Part shown: positions 11,013 through 23,027 of the stretch, in pieces
Position numbering within the stretch: position 1 is the first letter of the stretch
Layout: each line of letters begins with the position of its first letter
The notes under the pieces: generated by a model
Told to the model about the DNA's origin: nothing
What the model saw: only the letters and a program-made list of their open reading frames with translations
Database searches by the model: none
Position numbers and translations under genes: made by a program
Assembly (NCBI GenBank): GCA_033439255.1
Contig: CM065891.1
Coordinates: 1,674,001 to 1,738,000 of the forward strand
DNA from: Hericium rajendrae
Taxonomy: Eukaryota > Basidiomycota > Agaricomycetes > Russulales > Hericiaceae
Reading direction: 5' to 3'
Length of the DNA stretch: 64,000 nt

Positions 11013-11353
11013 TTGGAACGTCTGGAGAAAGTATAAGTGTTCGAGTGAGTTGCTTTACTAAAGGCTTTAGCAACTTAAGAAGCGAGCCCGGCGATAAAGT
11101 GATCATCGGTTTCGCACGCCGCTGGACAAAGATAACGGTATTCTTTGGCCGCAGGGAGGTGTTACTTACTTATGTCCACCTACGCGAACATCATAACAAA
11201 TAAGTACTGCCCGTAGATATTGTGAAGGGATGTCTTGAACTGAATATGACTGCATCACCGTCGACTCGGAGGTATTGGCGCGTTGTCGAGGAATAGGAAG
11301 ATGGGGTGGCTGAGGTCCGAGCTGGGGTAGTGAGCGGCTCTGTGGACAGCTCA

Positions 11354-13446
11354 ATGATGGCTGCACCAATCTCTCCTTCAGGTTTGCATACGATGGCAGC
11401 TCGCCCTCCACCGGCGCGTCCTCATATCGGTCTCAATCCGTCCGCTCATTTCTCTTATACCACCCCAGAGCAATGGGGCGAAGATGATGTCTGGGACAGC
11501 GCCTCCGATGATGAATCCCCACCGAATGCATCTACGCCCTGGAACCGCTCCCCACCCACCTCCCATACAAGACCGGCCGCTGCAATAACACAACCCAAAC
11601 CCGTTCCTCGAGCATCGAGAAATAGCTCCACGTCGACCCTCGCCTTTTCCTACACCCATGTCAGCGCGCCCAGCTCGTATCCTCCCAAGGGCGATGCGCC
11701 GCACCCGTCGAAAAACGGATGGACACTCGTGCAGACATCGAAACCCACAGAAAAGTCGCCAGAGGGAAGATTGGATGTTGGAGAGCACACCAGCATGCGT
11801 GATGAGGAGCTCGATGGGGGCTTGGTGCTCGGCGACTTCGAGCCAGACATCGCGGAGGCGCTTGCGGCTGCACGGCCTTCGCAGGACCACAATCCCATCA
11901 AAGTTGATGCGCTCGAGATCGTCAATGGTACTTGTATTTCATGCTTGTATGGTGCGCCCATCCTCAATATACACACAGACCCGCTGCACCTGATCAAACA
12001 CCGGACGTCTGAAAGCCCCACTTCGTCCTCATCCGGCCGTTCACGACCGCAATCGCCGCCTACGGGGCAGCACTCTGAGAAACTGATGCGAGAGCACTCG
12101 ATAAAGACCAATCGGCAGAATAAGTTCGTCGAGTGCCTTTCGCGGGAGGACGTCGATATGGGTACGGTCCTGTCAGGGATTCAGCCGTCTTCGCATTCTT
12201 TGATTCTGAACGCCTGCTGCTCCAGCCGAATTGCGGAAGCTTGCGTGGTCGGGTATACCCAATGATCTGCGACCAATAGCATGGCAACTGTTGCTGGTGA
12301 GTTGGTCGGGCCTGCGCTGTGTTCGTCGTGCATTTACATATGGTCTTAGGGTTATCTACCCTTACCCCGACCATCGCGCGCATCGACGCTGGAGCGAAAA
12401 CGAGGCGAATATCATTCCTTGGTGGAGCTGACGTTTGCTCGCGGCCGGGAGGCCCTCGATCAGCAAATATGGCACCAAATCGAGATTGACGTGCCGAGGA
12501 CACGACCGGGCGTGGAGTTGTGGATGCACGGCACGACACAGCGCGTAAGTCATCGTTCAGAATCGCCCGCCAACGTTCTCCTCAGCTGGCCATTGCAGAG
12601 CCTGGAACGCATTCTATACGTATGGGCGATCCGCCATCCCGCAAGCGGCTATGTGCAGGGCATCAACGACCTCGCCACGCCGTTCTTCCAAGTCTTTCTC
12701 TCCGCATACATCGGCATGTATTGATCTTCCTCTCTGTACGGCCAAAAACTAATCCCGAGCGAACAGACGCCGACCCAGAGACGTTCGACCCGTCGCTCCT
12801 CCCCGAGCTCGTGCTCAACGCCATCGAGGCCGACACGTTCTGGTGCCTCTCGCGGCTGCTCGACGGCATCCAGGACAACTACATCACCGCGCAGCCGGGC
12901 ATCCAGCGCAGCGTGAAGCGCATGGCGGAGCTCGTCGCGCGCATCGACGTGCCGCTCTTCGAGCACCTCGCGAAGCAGAACGTCGAGTTCATGCAGTTCG
13001 CGTTCCGCTGGATGAACTGCCTGCTCATGCGCGAAATCAGCGTGCGCAACACCATCCGCATGTGGGACACGTATCTGGTGCGCCCTGTTCCTGTGTGGCG
13101 TCTGTGTGGCGTCGAGTTGCGGCTGATATGTGTATGTGACAGGCGGAAGGGCCTGAGGCGTTCTCCCAGTTTCATTTGTACGTATGCTCTGCATTTCTGG
13201 TACGCTGGAGCGACAAGCTTCGGAAATGGACTTTCAGGTACGTCTTGTTCAGGCTGAACTCTGTCGGGGGTATGTCTCGGATGTTTATTGATGGTGCTAT
13301 TGTGCTTCATTCAGGGCATCATCATGTTTCTCCAGTCGCTTCCGACGCAAGACTGGGGCGACCACGAGATCGAGATGCTCCTCAGCCAGGCGTTCGTCTA
13401 CAACTCGATATGGCACAACGCGCAGAGCCACTTTACAGGCAAATGA
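11354..13446 (+). CDS. GYP1: TBC domain Rab GTPase-activating protein, Gyp1/TBC1D22-like
   Basis: Eight exons (11354-11927, 11979-12161, 12226-12296, 12350-12544, 12599-12713, 12767-13077, 13143-13237, 13315-13446). The N-terminal 230 residues are low-complexity and Ser/Pro-rich. Then comes a full TBC domain: KLAWSGIPNDLRPIAW, the arginine-finger motif IEIDVPRTRP and the glutamine-finger motif YVQGINDL, ending with IMFLQSLPTQDW. Gyp1-type proteins stimulate GTP hydrolysis by Ypt1/Rab1-class GTPases at the Golgi; that role follows from the family. The intron at 12714-12766 needs a GC donor. In exon 7 the invariant LRKMDFQG only reads if one base is added to the AAA at 13224-13226, which looks like a consensus error and not real damage. 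The gene converges with the nucleoporin gene downstream. Confidence 0.85.
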
Positions 13447-13639
13447 CACCGGCGGCATCGATATCCTATTATTTCAGTCTGGCATCTTGGGAGTCGTGAG
13501 GGCGAGCACGCGTGTAACTGTATATCATCATTCAATGCAAGCAAGAATACCGCCGGTGCATGGGGCACAGCATAGATTACAGCATGAGCGACAGAGTAAA
13601 CTACTTACTTACTGTGAGGGCGGACGATGCGCCCGGTCT

Positions 13640-15995
13640 TCACTCGGCTTGTTTCACGGCTGCGACTTCACGCTCTATAGCGGCCTTGAGCTCACTGCCG
13701 TCCTCTGGCTTCGCGAAACGCAGCATATAAGGAATGGGAGCGCCATCTTCGCCGTGTCCGATGAACGACACTGCGTTTTTCTTGCCAAGAGTCGGGCTCA
13801 GGCCTGGGTAGATACGGAAATTCTGCGTGCATTACCGTTAGCTCAAACGCTCGAATTTGGGTACATAGAAACGTACAATGATGATCTTTCCCGTCGTGCT
13901 CTGCCGCAGGATCATTCTCCGCGCGCCCGTCGTTTTGTGCTTCTTCAAGCGGAGGAAGCCTAGCATACAATCAGCACCTATCGCATATAACCCAGCAAAA
14001 ACCGACATACCGACACCCATATCTCCCCACCGCTTCTCCTTGTCCTTCCCCTCCGTCAGCTTGAACACCTTCGTCTTGACCGCATGCACCGTATCCTCGT
14101 CCTCCTCGCCCTCGCCCTCCTGATCATGCAAACCCGGCGACACCACGCGCGCCAGCCCGTCCTCGCCGCCCTCCGTCGCGGGCGTCTCCGCGCGCTCGCC
14201 CTCCGCCGGCGCGCTCTCCGCCTTGGGCGGCGTGCCGAACGTGAACCCGACGCGCGACGGCGACGCCTCGCCCGCCTTCGGCACGCCGAACCCGAAGCCC
14301 GTGCCGAAGCCCGCGAAGCCGCCCGCGGGCTTCGGCGGCGTCGTGAAACTGAAGGCGCCCTCGCCGAAGAGCTTCCCGGTGCTGTCGGCGGGCTTCGTCT
14401 CGTCTTTGTGTTCGCCCTTGTCGGCCTCCTTTGGCGGGCCGCCGAAGAGCGAGGTCGTCGGCGGCGCCGCCGAAGGAGAAGCCGGTGGTGGAGGGCTTGG
14501 TGCCGAAGGGGCTCGCGGACGGGTGAATGAATGGGTTCGGCTGTGACGGGGCGGCGGAGTCCGGCGGCGTCGCGAAGGAGAAGGCGCCCTTTGCGTGGGC
14601 GGGGGCCGGTGCAGGTGTTGATGCTGACGGGGCGGATGGGGCTCCGAAGCTGAAAGCGGGCTTTGCGGGGGCGGCGGGTGGTTCGGCGCCGGATGGCGGC
14701 TCTTTGGGGAAGAAGGGCGAGGGGGTGAATCCCGAGTCGAGCTTCGGTGTAAATCCTCCGCCTGGGGCGGGTGTGCTAGGTTTGGAGAAAGGAGTGAACC
14801 CGGCGAAGCTAGGTGGTGGCGCAGGCATTGAGGCTGGCGCAGCTGGCGTTGGAGGAGAAATGGGCTTCGCTGGACGCGATTTGTCATCGAATTCCTGCTG
14901 CACGGAGACACGGTGCTTCCTGTACTGCTCCAAGACCTCAGCGATATCGATGAACGGATCCGAATCAACAGCCTTGGAGATTTGGGTGATAAACGACAAG
15001 TTTAAGCCACGGAAGCGACTTGAAATATTTGAGCGCAGCGTCATCAGCCTCTTCTGCCGCATCCTTCTTTGAGAGGGCGTGGGTGCCGCAGGTTCTTTGG
15101 AGAATGGGGAAGGTGCTGCAGACTCCTTAGAAGTGAAGAATGGGGAGCGTGCTGGTTCCTTCTTTGAACTGAAGAATGAACGGGTGCGGCAGACTCCTTA
15201 CTTGAGTCGGACGATGGCGCGGGGGCTTCGGGTTCCATGTTGAAGTCAGAGGATGGCGCAGGTGCCGACGGCTCTCCGTTTGAGGTCGAGAATGGGGATG
15301 GTGCTGCGGGCTCTTTCGCATTTTTGGAAGATGAGTCAAAGACTGAAGCTGCTGGCTCCTTGCCCGAAGTAGATGATGAGCCAAAAACCGAAGCGAAGGC
15401 CTTCGTCGTCTTGGAAGCCGAAGATGCCACAAGCGGCTGTGATCCAAAGCCAGCGAATGATGAGGTACCGGGTGGAGGAGCGCTCGGAGAACCGAACGAG
15501 AATGGACTAGTGGATGGAGGTTGAGAAGGTGCTGGATTCACATCCTTTGAAGGCGTGAACGCAAATGGGGAGCTCCCAGACGAGCTGCCAAAGCCCGAGA
15601 AGCCGGTAAATGATGGAGAGGGAGACTGATAGCCATTAGTCACCATGCACTGAGAGGGCAAGAGAGTGAGGCTCACTGGTGTGGCATCACCGTTCGCAGG
15701 TTGCACCTGAGCCTGAAGTGGCGGAGGGGGCGGAACACTAGCAGGGCCCCTTGACATCGAGCGTTTGGGCAGGCCCCGTATTCTGGAAAATGCCATCAGA
15801 AAGGGTCCAAATGAGATGATGAAGCATACTAACTGTCGTTTGGCTAGCGTAGCTTCGTCTGCCGGCTTGAAGGGTTGTGGACCATCCTCCTGGGTGTACA
15901 TGTCAGCGGCTGAACTGGGGAAGGAACAAGGAACCTGCCTGCATATCGACATCATTGTCGTCTCTGGTCAGCTGCTTGTCTGCGCCTCTCTTCAT
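13640..15995 (-). CDS. NUP2: FxFG nucleoporin with RanBP1 domain (Nup50/Nup2 family)
   Basis: The start at 15995 gives MKRGADKQLTRDDNDVDMQ, the conserved N-terminal importin-alpha-binding segment, followed by LAKRQIRGLPKR. The middle has many FGF/FSFG repeats and the Nup50-type motif RGLNLSF..SKAVDSDPF. The C terminus is a RanBP1-like domain (VFKLTEGKDKEKRWGDMGVG, MILRQSTTGKIIIN, MLRFAKPEDG). Such proteins sit on the nuclear-basket side of the pore and help recycle importin-alpha through Ran. Intron 1 (15938-15890) is GC-AG. Around 15155, 15065, 15017 and 14470 the conserved motifs lie in different frames separated by one-base steps, mostly at homopolymers or GC-rich runs. I read these as sequence errors because motif order and spacing are preserved. 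Confidence 0.75.
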
Positions 15996-16327
15996 GGTGA
16001 TGGTGGCGGGACTGGTGGTTGGTGTAAAGAACAAAACTGAGCCAGAACTCGTGCCAAGCAGCAGCCAACCGCGTCGCGGACCGCGTCAAGTCCCCCGAGA
16101 CCGCTGGGCTGGGACCGCGAACACTCCAATATCGTGCTGTGTTATTGTTCTTGACACCAATGGTGCTTCAGTTGCGCCCATATTTTCACCCTGCCTTTGA
16201 CCAGTGAGACCCAATACAGATAAGTCTCGCCCTGGCTTGCCAAGAAAGCAACTTTTCTGTATTGTCGCGGTCGTAATTGGTTAAATAGAGTCCGACGAAC
16301 GGACGCAAAAGGAAGGTGGCTCCCGCG
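15996..16327. promoter_or_regulatory. shared divergent promoter (nucleoporin / Spt23-like)
   Basis: This 0.33 kb separates two divergently transcribed genes and must contain both promoters. It has a GC-rich stretch with GGACCGCG near 16078 and no clear TATA box on either strand. Nothing else is recognised. Confidence 0.4.
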
Positions 16328-19300
16328 ATGGAATGGACTTGGATTGGCGCAGCGTCGTCAGACTCGTCTCCTGCAGTCCTCCTCCACGTCCCGCTTGTCA
16401 TGTCCTCATCACCTGCAACGGCGACAGGCTCGCGCTCGCCATCGCCGGTTACTCCGATGACTCCAGAGTCCTCAGATGGCTTGGACGCCCTTGCTCTTTC
16501 ACCGAATGCCAATCTTTCGTCTTGGTACTCCTTACCGTCTAGCAAGCCTTCCACGGAAGCTACCACTTTCTGGGATGAAGACTCTCGACAGTTACTCGAC
16601 GTCTCCAAAGAGGATGATAGCAACATCCTCTCGTTGGATGATCTAATTCAGGACTATGCGTATGAAGAGTAAGGACACGCGCTCCCTTTTGTATCTCTCC
16701 CTAATCGCGTCGCGTAGCTCATCAACGTCTGCGGTTGCATCAACCACCTCGTCGTCTGAACCTTCTTGCACAGAAGTTGTCGAGTCAAAGTCATTGCCTA
16801 CTGTCCCAGCCGTCACCTTTGTGGAGACCGTATCCGTATCTGATATGCAGCCGAGGGTGCCTGTGTCCCACACAAAGCCCATCCCTCCCCCAACTTCTCA
16901 GCCTCGCAAGCGACCGTCCTCAGCGGCATCTCAGACAGTGGTATATCCCCCGAAGGAGTGCTGTCACAAGTATGTTCTGCTATTCTGATTGTATCAGAAT
17001 GTCAAAGTTGATCCCTCCCTTTCTTAGTCTCCCCGTCATGGTACCAAGCATTCCGGAAGGGGGAACTAAATCTCGCGTCGAAACCCAAGTCAGGGTGACT
17101 GTGGATCTGGCCCATGCTAGTTCTTCGACCAGCGAGGCTCAATACGATCGTGTTGGATCTTGGAAATGGCTCAAGTTGCCCAAAGGCACCTCAACCAAGA
17201 GACGTACCGCAAAGAAGGAAAGATTGGTGCGTTGCTAGGCGTTTGCTTATCTCCTCTTCTCTGAATGCACGTCTCGATATAGATCCGGATCCGGAAGATA
17301 TACTTTATCTGAATGCCGAGGTTACATGCGCATCGTCTCCGCATATGCGTGTTGTATGCTGCTCGAGCTGTCAGACCCGAGAGGTACGATTATGCGGTCT
17401 TCTAAGCCTGTCCCACGACTGAGGTTTTTCTGATAGGCTAAACGTGTCGCACGGAAACTAGCCATGCGCGTTCGCCCTCATCGCTCTGATTCTGATTCTC
17501 CAGAATCTGGCCCTGGTGCTGGAGCAAGCGAAAGTTCCTTCAATATCGTTCAGTTCAATTGTCCAGAAATTCTGGATTTCTCAACAGGAAGCGTGGCTTT
17601 GCCCCTCCGTATTACCTGCTATTGCCGCCATCACCGCGAGAAAGTTGGCTTTCTCGTCCAATTTACCATGGCAGATCACACCGGACGCGTCGTCGGCTCG
17701 GGAACGACGCGACCAATCATGATTACAGATGATCACAAGAGCAGTGGTGCCAACAAGCAAGGTATCGCACCTGGCATGACTCCTGGGCTAGACATGGATT
17801 GGTCCCGAGCCGTCACTCAAGGCAACGTCTCAGAGAAGTCGACTTCGGGGAAGCGGAAACATGCGAATGTCAACGAACAATCTGAGCAGGTTCAAACCAA
17901 AAGCGCGCCAAGGGGTCGGCGGGGTCCCTTGCTACCCCAAAGAAACTCGCGCGCCAAGATAACACAGGAAGTGTCTCCCCATCCACTCTCTCATCGGCAT
18001 TGCCGACGAGGACAACAACGCCTGCGTCGCAGTTTGCAGTGTCCGGTTCTTCCAGCCAGTTTAATGGGACAGCCCCATCGACCCCGCCCATTCCAGATAA
18101 CTTCATTATTCCAGAGCCCGGAGACATTCCAGTGACGCCATTCATCCCGGTCGCTACTGTTGGGGATCGCGATGCCGTTATCCTCGAGAGCCGAGCGGCT
18201 ATTTCCGCCACCACCTCAACAAAATCTTGAGACGGAGGCCACAGTTTCTTCTCCCCAATCCGCAGGATCTCCTAGCTTTTTGCCTCCTGCTCCTCCGTCT
18301 CCGGCATCTCTTCCTATGTCCCATGTACAACCAGTTCAAGCTCCACTTTCGATGCATTCCATTCCATTCATGTTCTTCAATGCTGATCCGTCGCCTCCCG
18401 TGAACCCGCTGCCGCAGCCGAAGATCCATCGTTTGATACCTTCCTCGGGACCGACATATGGCGGTATTGAAGTTACGGTTCTGGGGTCGAATTTCCATCT
18501 TGGTATTCAGCTCAACTGTGTGTTCGGGGATGTCCTCGCCAGTTCAACTCAACGATGGAGTGACAACACGCTAGTCTGTATCTTGCCTCCCCGGTTGACA
18601 TCTGGTGTGGTACCCGTCTACTTTAATGGCATTCAGAAGGAGGAAGACGGGGACACCTCCGGTTATCTTCACATATACTGATGAGTCCGACCGAACGTTG
18701 TGAGTCTTGTCTTTCAATATCTTAATCATTCGATCATACTCACGATCGTGTAGGATGGAACTTGCTCTCCAAGTTGTCGGCCTGAAGATGACAGGCAAGT
18801 TGGAAGACGCGAAAAGCGTCGCTATGCGGATTGTGGGCCCGCCAGGAGATGATTCCCAGGGCAGCTCAGGATTCCGGCAACGGCATGTCCATGGGATCAA
18901 GCACACTTTCATATAATCTCAGACATTTGTTACGCCGTTCCGATTCGGGCGAACCACTGGAGAAAATGACGCTGGAGCTACTGTCTCTTCTCGATGCACC
19001 GCTCGACCTTCCATCGAAGATGCCTTGGACCGAGGCCTTGTCACATCAGACTCACAGTGGCCAGACCCTCCTTCACATTGCAACATTCCTCAGGTATTCA
19101 CGCATCGTCCATTTCTTGGTCCAGCACAAGATCGACGTCGACGCTCGTGATCGCAACGGTTACACCGCTTTGCACGTTGCTGCATTGATCGGCTCGAAGG
19201 ACTGCGCGGCCATTCTCACTGCAGGAGGCGCAGACTTGGAGATTGTGGAGGCTAAGGGGAAGACTGCGCAGGAACTTGCCTCGTTCGATCTGGATGACCT

Positions 19301-20341
19301 GCCTTCCGTTTTCGTGGACGAAGACGATGCTGACGAGGAAGAGTCGCGATGGGGCGATGCCGAAGAGTCCGAGGATGAACCCATCGTGCGCAGCCAACTC
19401 TCGCGTCGCATGCGCATTCGTCGTCGATCCATGGAGACGCCTGCGTCGAGTTCCTCTGAAGACACACCGGCGGAGAAAGCGTTCCCGACCGATGAGAAGC
19501 TGAAGGACGACCGCCCTGTTGGAGTTGATGAGAAGCAGGCCGCATCTTTCATGAACACGCTGCAGCGCACACTTGCACTAGTCCAGCCCACGCAGGGCAT
19601 AATGCCGCACTTCCCCATTCCCCACCTCCCCGGATGCCCGCGGTCCCATGGGGCGCCCTCCCCAGATTCCAATGGTGTTCCCTGTCGACGTACCGTGGCC
19701 TGCCTTCCTCGGCGACAAGCGGCACGAACAGTTGCAGCCGCCCACGGAGGGCTTGGAGCAGGAGCAGCCGAAGGGCGCGCTGCGGGGCCTGTGGACCCCG
19801 CAAGAGTGGCGCGCGTTCTGGGAGAAGTGGATGATGCAGGCTACGCCGACGCGGACGATGACGAGCCTCCGCCGAAGTACACGCCGCGCGCGAACGAGAC
19901 CATCGCCTGGGCAGCCGGCGGGCGAGCTGCAGGAAGAAGAGGAGGATGCGCCAGTGGCTGGACCGTCGAATGCAACGACCCCGGAACGGCTGGTCTCGCG
20001 ACGGCCGAATTATGACGCGGAACCGCTTCCTGATCAAGAGGTCAATGCATATGCGTACAGGCCAACTCATCAGCAAGCGCGACAGATGCCTCAGAAAGGT
20101 ATGTAGCAGTGAAATTGTTTCTAAGAGCGTCATGCTGATTACCACACTTCAGAGGACCGCATGCTTGTTCTGTTCTGGATTCCTATTCTTTTCAGTAAGT
20201 CTGCGTTCACTCGCGAATCGCAAGCGCGTATTGATCGTGTTATTTCTAGTTGCGTTGGTTTGGGCTTTCGTGCATGGTATTCGGATTGCATTTCACTCGG
20301 TGAGGATAGTAACGCCGCTGAAGGCGATCCTGCGCCTCTAA
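16328..20341 (+). CDS. Spt23/Mga2-like membrane-bound transcription factor (IPT/TIG + ankyrin + C-terminal TM)
   Basis: This is a multi-exon gene. The N-terminal part is acidic and Ser-rich. A conserved DNA-binding-like region follows (SRVETQVRVTVDLA, WLKLPKGTSTKRRT, IDPDPEDILYL, then the long exon at about 17457-17740 with FNCPEILDFSTG and ITCYCRHHREKVGF). Next come an IPT/TIG domain (IHRLIPSSGPTYGG to LVCILPP), two ankyrin repeats (GQTLLHIATFLR; NGYTALHVAALIG) and a C-terminal membrane segment (MLVLFWIPILF then IALVWAFVHGI). Yeast Spt23/Mga2 are ER-anchored and are released by proteasomal processing to activate the fatty-acid desaturase gene OLE1; that role is inferred here. One-base frame steps occur at about 17207, 17900, 18196, 18645, 18853 and several times after 19600, mostly at homopolymers, while the motifs stay collinear. 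The ATG at about 16400 is an alternative start. Confidence 0.75.
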
Positions 20342-21487
20342 GCGTTTTGGAAATTTTGGGAGCCGTGCAGCTGATACGTAGAAGAATCGTTTTTCGTTTT
20401 CTTTTTCGTTTTTCTTTCCTTGCAGCGCTATGTTTTCTGACTTTCAGTGTTACTTATTCTATTAGCTTGTGCTTTGTCCTTTTTACTTATGCATGCGGCA
20501 CCTGTAGAACTTTGGTGGATTTGTGTCGCCCACTGTCTAATGGTAGGTATACTCCTCTGTACATATGTTATGCAGCAGGACTGGTCAATTGCAATTATGT
20601 ATTGGCATTTGTCACTTATTATACTCCTTAAAAACTTGGGTGCGTACTCTATGTTGTCTGCAGCTCCGCTATTATGGTGACTCCCGGATGTGTCGTGGTC
20701 TAACTGCTCACTTGTGCAGCTGCAGGAGTTCCGCGGCCGTGCAGCGAGCGTCACGGCGGGATACCGGACAAGATACGCTGGCCATGTTCCTCAAGGCTGT
20801 CCATCGGGGGCAATGCTTGATTTCCATTCCCCACATACTCAAGCGGCATGCAATGTTCGACCCACGGCCTGTTGACACCGTCGACGCACCGACGCCCATT
20901 CTGTGCCAGCATATTTGATACACACTTGCGAGGGCCATGAGGATTCGCATATAACTGCAGGCCTCCGCACTCTATAGCGCACAGGCCTCTTGTCCCCCAG
21001 TCGCACTTCCATCGCATCCTCGTCTCCACATCGCACCTCATCCCAAGCATGTTCGACGCGCGTGTTGGTTGATGGGGTGGGATTAAGTACAGCACGTCGC
21101 CCGAGGAAGGGAGCGCGCAGCCGACACTCGCCGTCAATGACGATGCGGAGAATTTCTCGGTGTGCATGAGCTCGGAGGGGCAGGATAATGTTGTCTACAG
21201 GCGGGTGGAGAACTCGACGGAGATTACGATATCGCGAGCTGCAGATTCTTGGGGTTTTGCCTAGCGCATGAACGGACTAGCAGATGGCGTGGCTAATACT
21301 CGTACTCGCATACTCGCTCATTGTACTCTCATGGATATTAATTTATTAGGGATTTTGAATACGGACAGCCATGAATTACTGTGTTTTGCTGAAGAGACAA
21401 TCTTTTCAACCTAAGTCCAGCGGAGCCTCACAACAATTGCATAGATCAGGATAAGACAGTACACCGTGATCCGCCGCACAGACCCAT
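20342..21487. other. 1.1 kb without a confident gene
   Basis: A pyrimidine-rich run (20396-20435) may be part of a 3' UTR. At about 21072-21264 the plus strand has a 64-codon frame with coding-like composition (KYSTSPEEGSAQP, then NFSVCMSSEG) ending at TAG. It has no in-frame ATG or clear upstream exon and could be the last exon of an unrecognised small secreted-type protein. The opposite-strand frame over the same bases is probably its shadow. Confidence 0.3.
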
Positions 21488-22825
21488 CTAGTGTGCCAAG
21501 AACCCTTTAACCGTCCACAACGACTCTAAGTTCTCGAGCTATTGAGGCGTCAAAACGAGTAAGAACAAGATCAGCGCGCTTGACGCGCCACATACCAGTT
21601 TGCCAAAGCCCGGTTCGCGCACAACCTGGCTCACGAGCCCCTCGAGTTCCGAGCGCGTCAGGTCATAGAGATCCGGTGTCTCATGCAGAGAAGCAAGCAG
21701 GGAAGCACGAGCTGTGTCAGAGGGTAAAGCGTCAGGAGCAAATGGCCGGGCATTAGGCACAGGAGGCGGCGGCATGAGTGCTGTTGTGTTCGACGAGGAC
21801 TGCGATGAGCCTGGCAGGGAGGAGCCGCTCCCTTCGCTTCGTATGGGCATGTCGTTTTGTAGAAGTCCAGAAATGTCGCGAGCTTTGTTCCGCTGGTACG
21901 GAGCATCCGGCAGAGGGTCGGAACTCGGGACAGCGGAGGAAAACCGAGAGGAGCTGTAGTTGTCTGAGGGTAAGGACAGCATATGCGCGGAGGGAGCAGG
22001 CGCAGGCGCAAACAGGGACATGTCAGACTCGGAAGACGGCACTCCATTACTTTTGGCGGGAACTCGAGGACTAGGCCGAGGTACAGTAGCCTGAGGGAGC
22101 GCAGTAGCACGACGCATCGGCTGTGCTGCAGGCGGCACGGAGGAAGCGGTAGCCAGAGTCATCTGAGACATCGCCGACGACGAGTTCATAGTCGCGTTTC
22201 GGACTGGACCGGGCGGATTGTTCGGTTTGCAAGGACATACGAGACGGATACTGTTGATGAACTGCGTTGCAGAGGTAGCTGTGTCGAAGTTGATCTGGAT
22301 ACGCCGGTAGGACTGATTTTGATGCGTTAGCAGCTACGCGCGTAGTATACAGGGCGAACACTTACTGGAGGCACACCAAGCCCAGGAACTCGATTGCGGA
22401 AGTATCGAATACCCACGATGGAGTCACGAAAGACTGCTTTCAAAGGCAGGCCTTGACTAGTTCCAGACAAGTTGGGTGCTATCTTTACCGGGCGAGAAAG
22501 AGAGGAGATCCAAGTCTTCCTGAAGATGAAGTTTGGACGCATTTACGCCGTCAGAAGGAGCAGAAACGTACAAATACGACATCCCGCTGGTCCATATCCA
22601 TTGCGTCTTGGCCAGCGTTCATGTTCCATAGTATTCGCATTCGTACAGAAGACAGATCGCCAGACGAGGTCTTGGTGATGTCCAGAACGAGTCGGATAAC
22701 GGGATTGACGAAGTGCTGCCAGTCGAGATCATTTGCCTGAGATTTCTCACCAGAAGACGGATCAGCCGTGGAGCGAGAGTACTTGAGGATGGTGAAGGAG
22801 GAGGTGGAAGTGGTTGTATGCGACA
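21488..22825 (-). CDS. Rec114-like meiotic recombination protein (tentative)
   Basis: The start is at 22825 (MSHTTTSTSSFTILKYSR). Exons joined through DVVF/EDLDLLSF, VPP/SYRRIQINF and GFGKL/LENLESLW give roughly 385 aa. The N-terminal 170 residues look like a PH-type domain (beta strands ending in YRRIQINFDTA, ATQFINSIRLVCPC). A long Ser/Pro-rich disordered linker follows, then a short C-terminal helical motif (LYDLTRSELEGLV, GFGKLLENLESLW) ending at the TAG at 21490-21488. N-terminal PH fold, linker and C-terminal helix is the Rec114 plan; Rec114 works with Mei4 and Mer2 to promote Spo11 breaks. I recognise the architecture more than the sequence, so the name is provisional. The last intron is easy to miss because its read-through frame is open. 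Confidence 0.45.
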
Positions 22826-23027
22826 TGGTGCGGAAGAGAACGCGTCTGTGGCTGAGCTCGTCCTGTGACTTTGTGGGTGCATGGCGTGATCTGCTTACGG
22901 CTCGAAGATAATGATGATTGGACAAACGCGTCCGAGCATCGACCGCGCACTTCCATCCTCCCCGTCATCGTCCTATCTGTGCCTTATATCTTCTGCGGCA
23001 CCTCTCCTTCTTCCTCCAGTCGCCGAA

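Larger units (their letters stand above)
8570..11340. repeat. MYND gene-pair tandem repeat, unit 2 (approximate limits)
   Basis: This is the second copy of the gene-pair unit, ending at the 5' side of the TBC gene. Coding identity between units is modest, whereas the A-gene promoters are about 85% alike by eye, so the promoters may have been homogenised later. Confidence 0.6.

Noticed and set aside
13838-14968. Plus-strand open frames across the nucleoporin FG region (for example 14527-15072)
   Set aside because: They are GC-rich antisense frames of FG/Ala/Pro repeats; the minus strand carries all recognisable motifs.
15044-15955. 303-codon frame as the full nucleoporin N-terminal half
   Set aside because: It reads through three introns and beyond a frame step into non-family sequence; the true start is MKRGADKQ at 15995.
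20751-21167. 139-codon minus-strand frame in the gap after the Spt23-like gene
   Set aside because: It has unusual composition and no domain, and it lies opposite a plus-strand frame with better coding character; probably a shadow.
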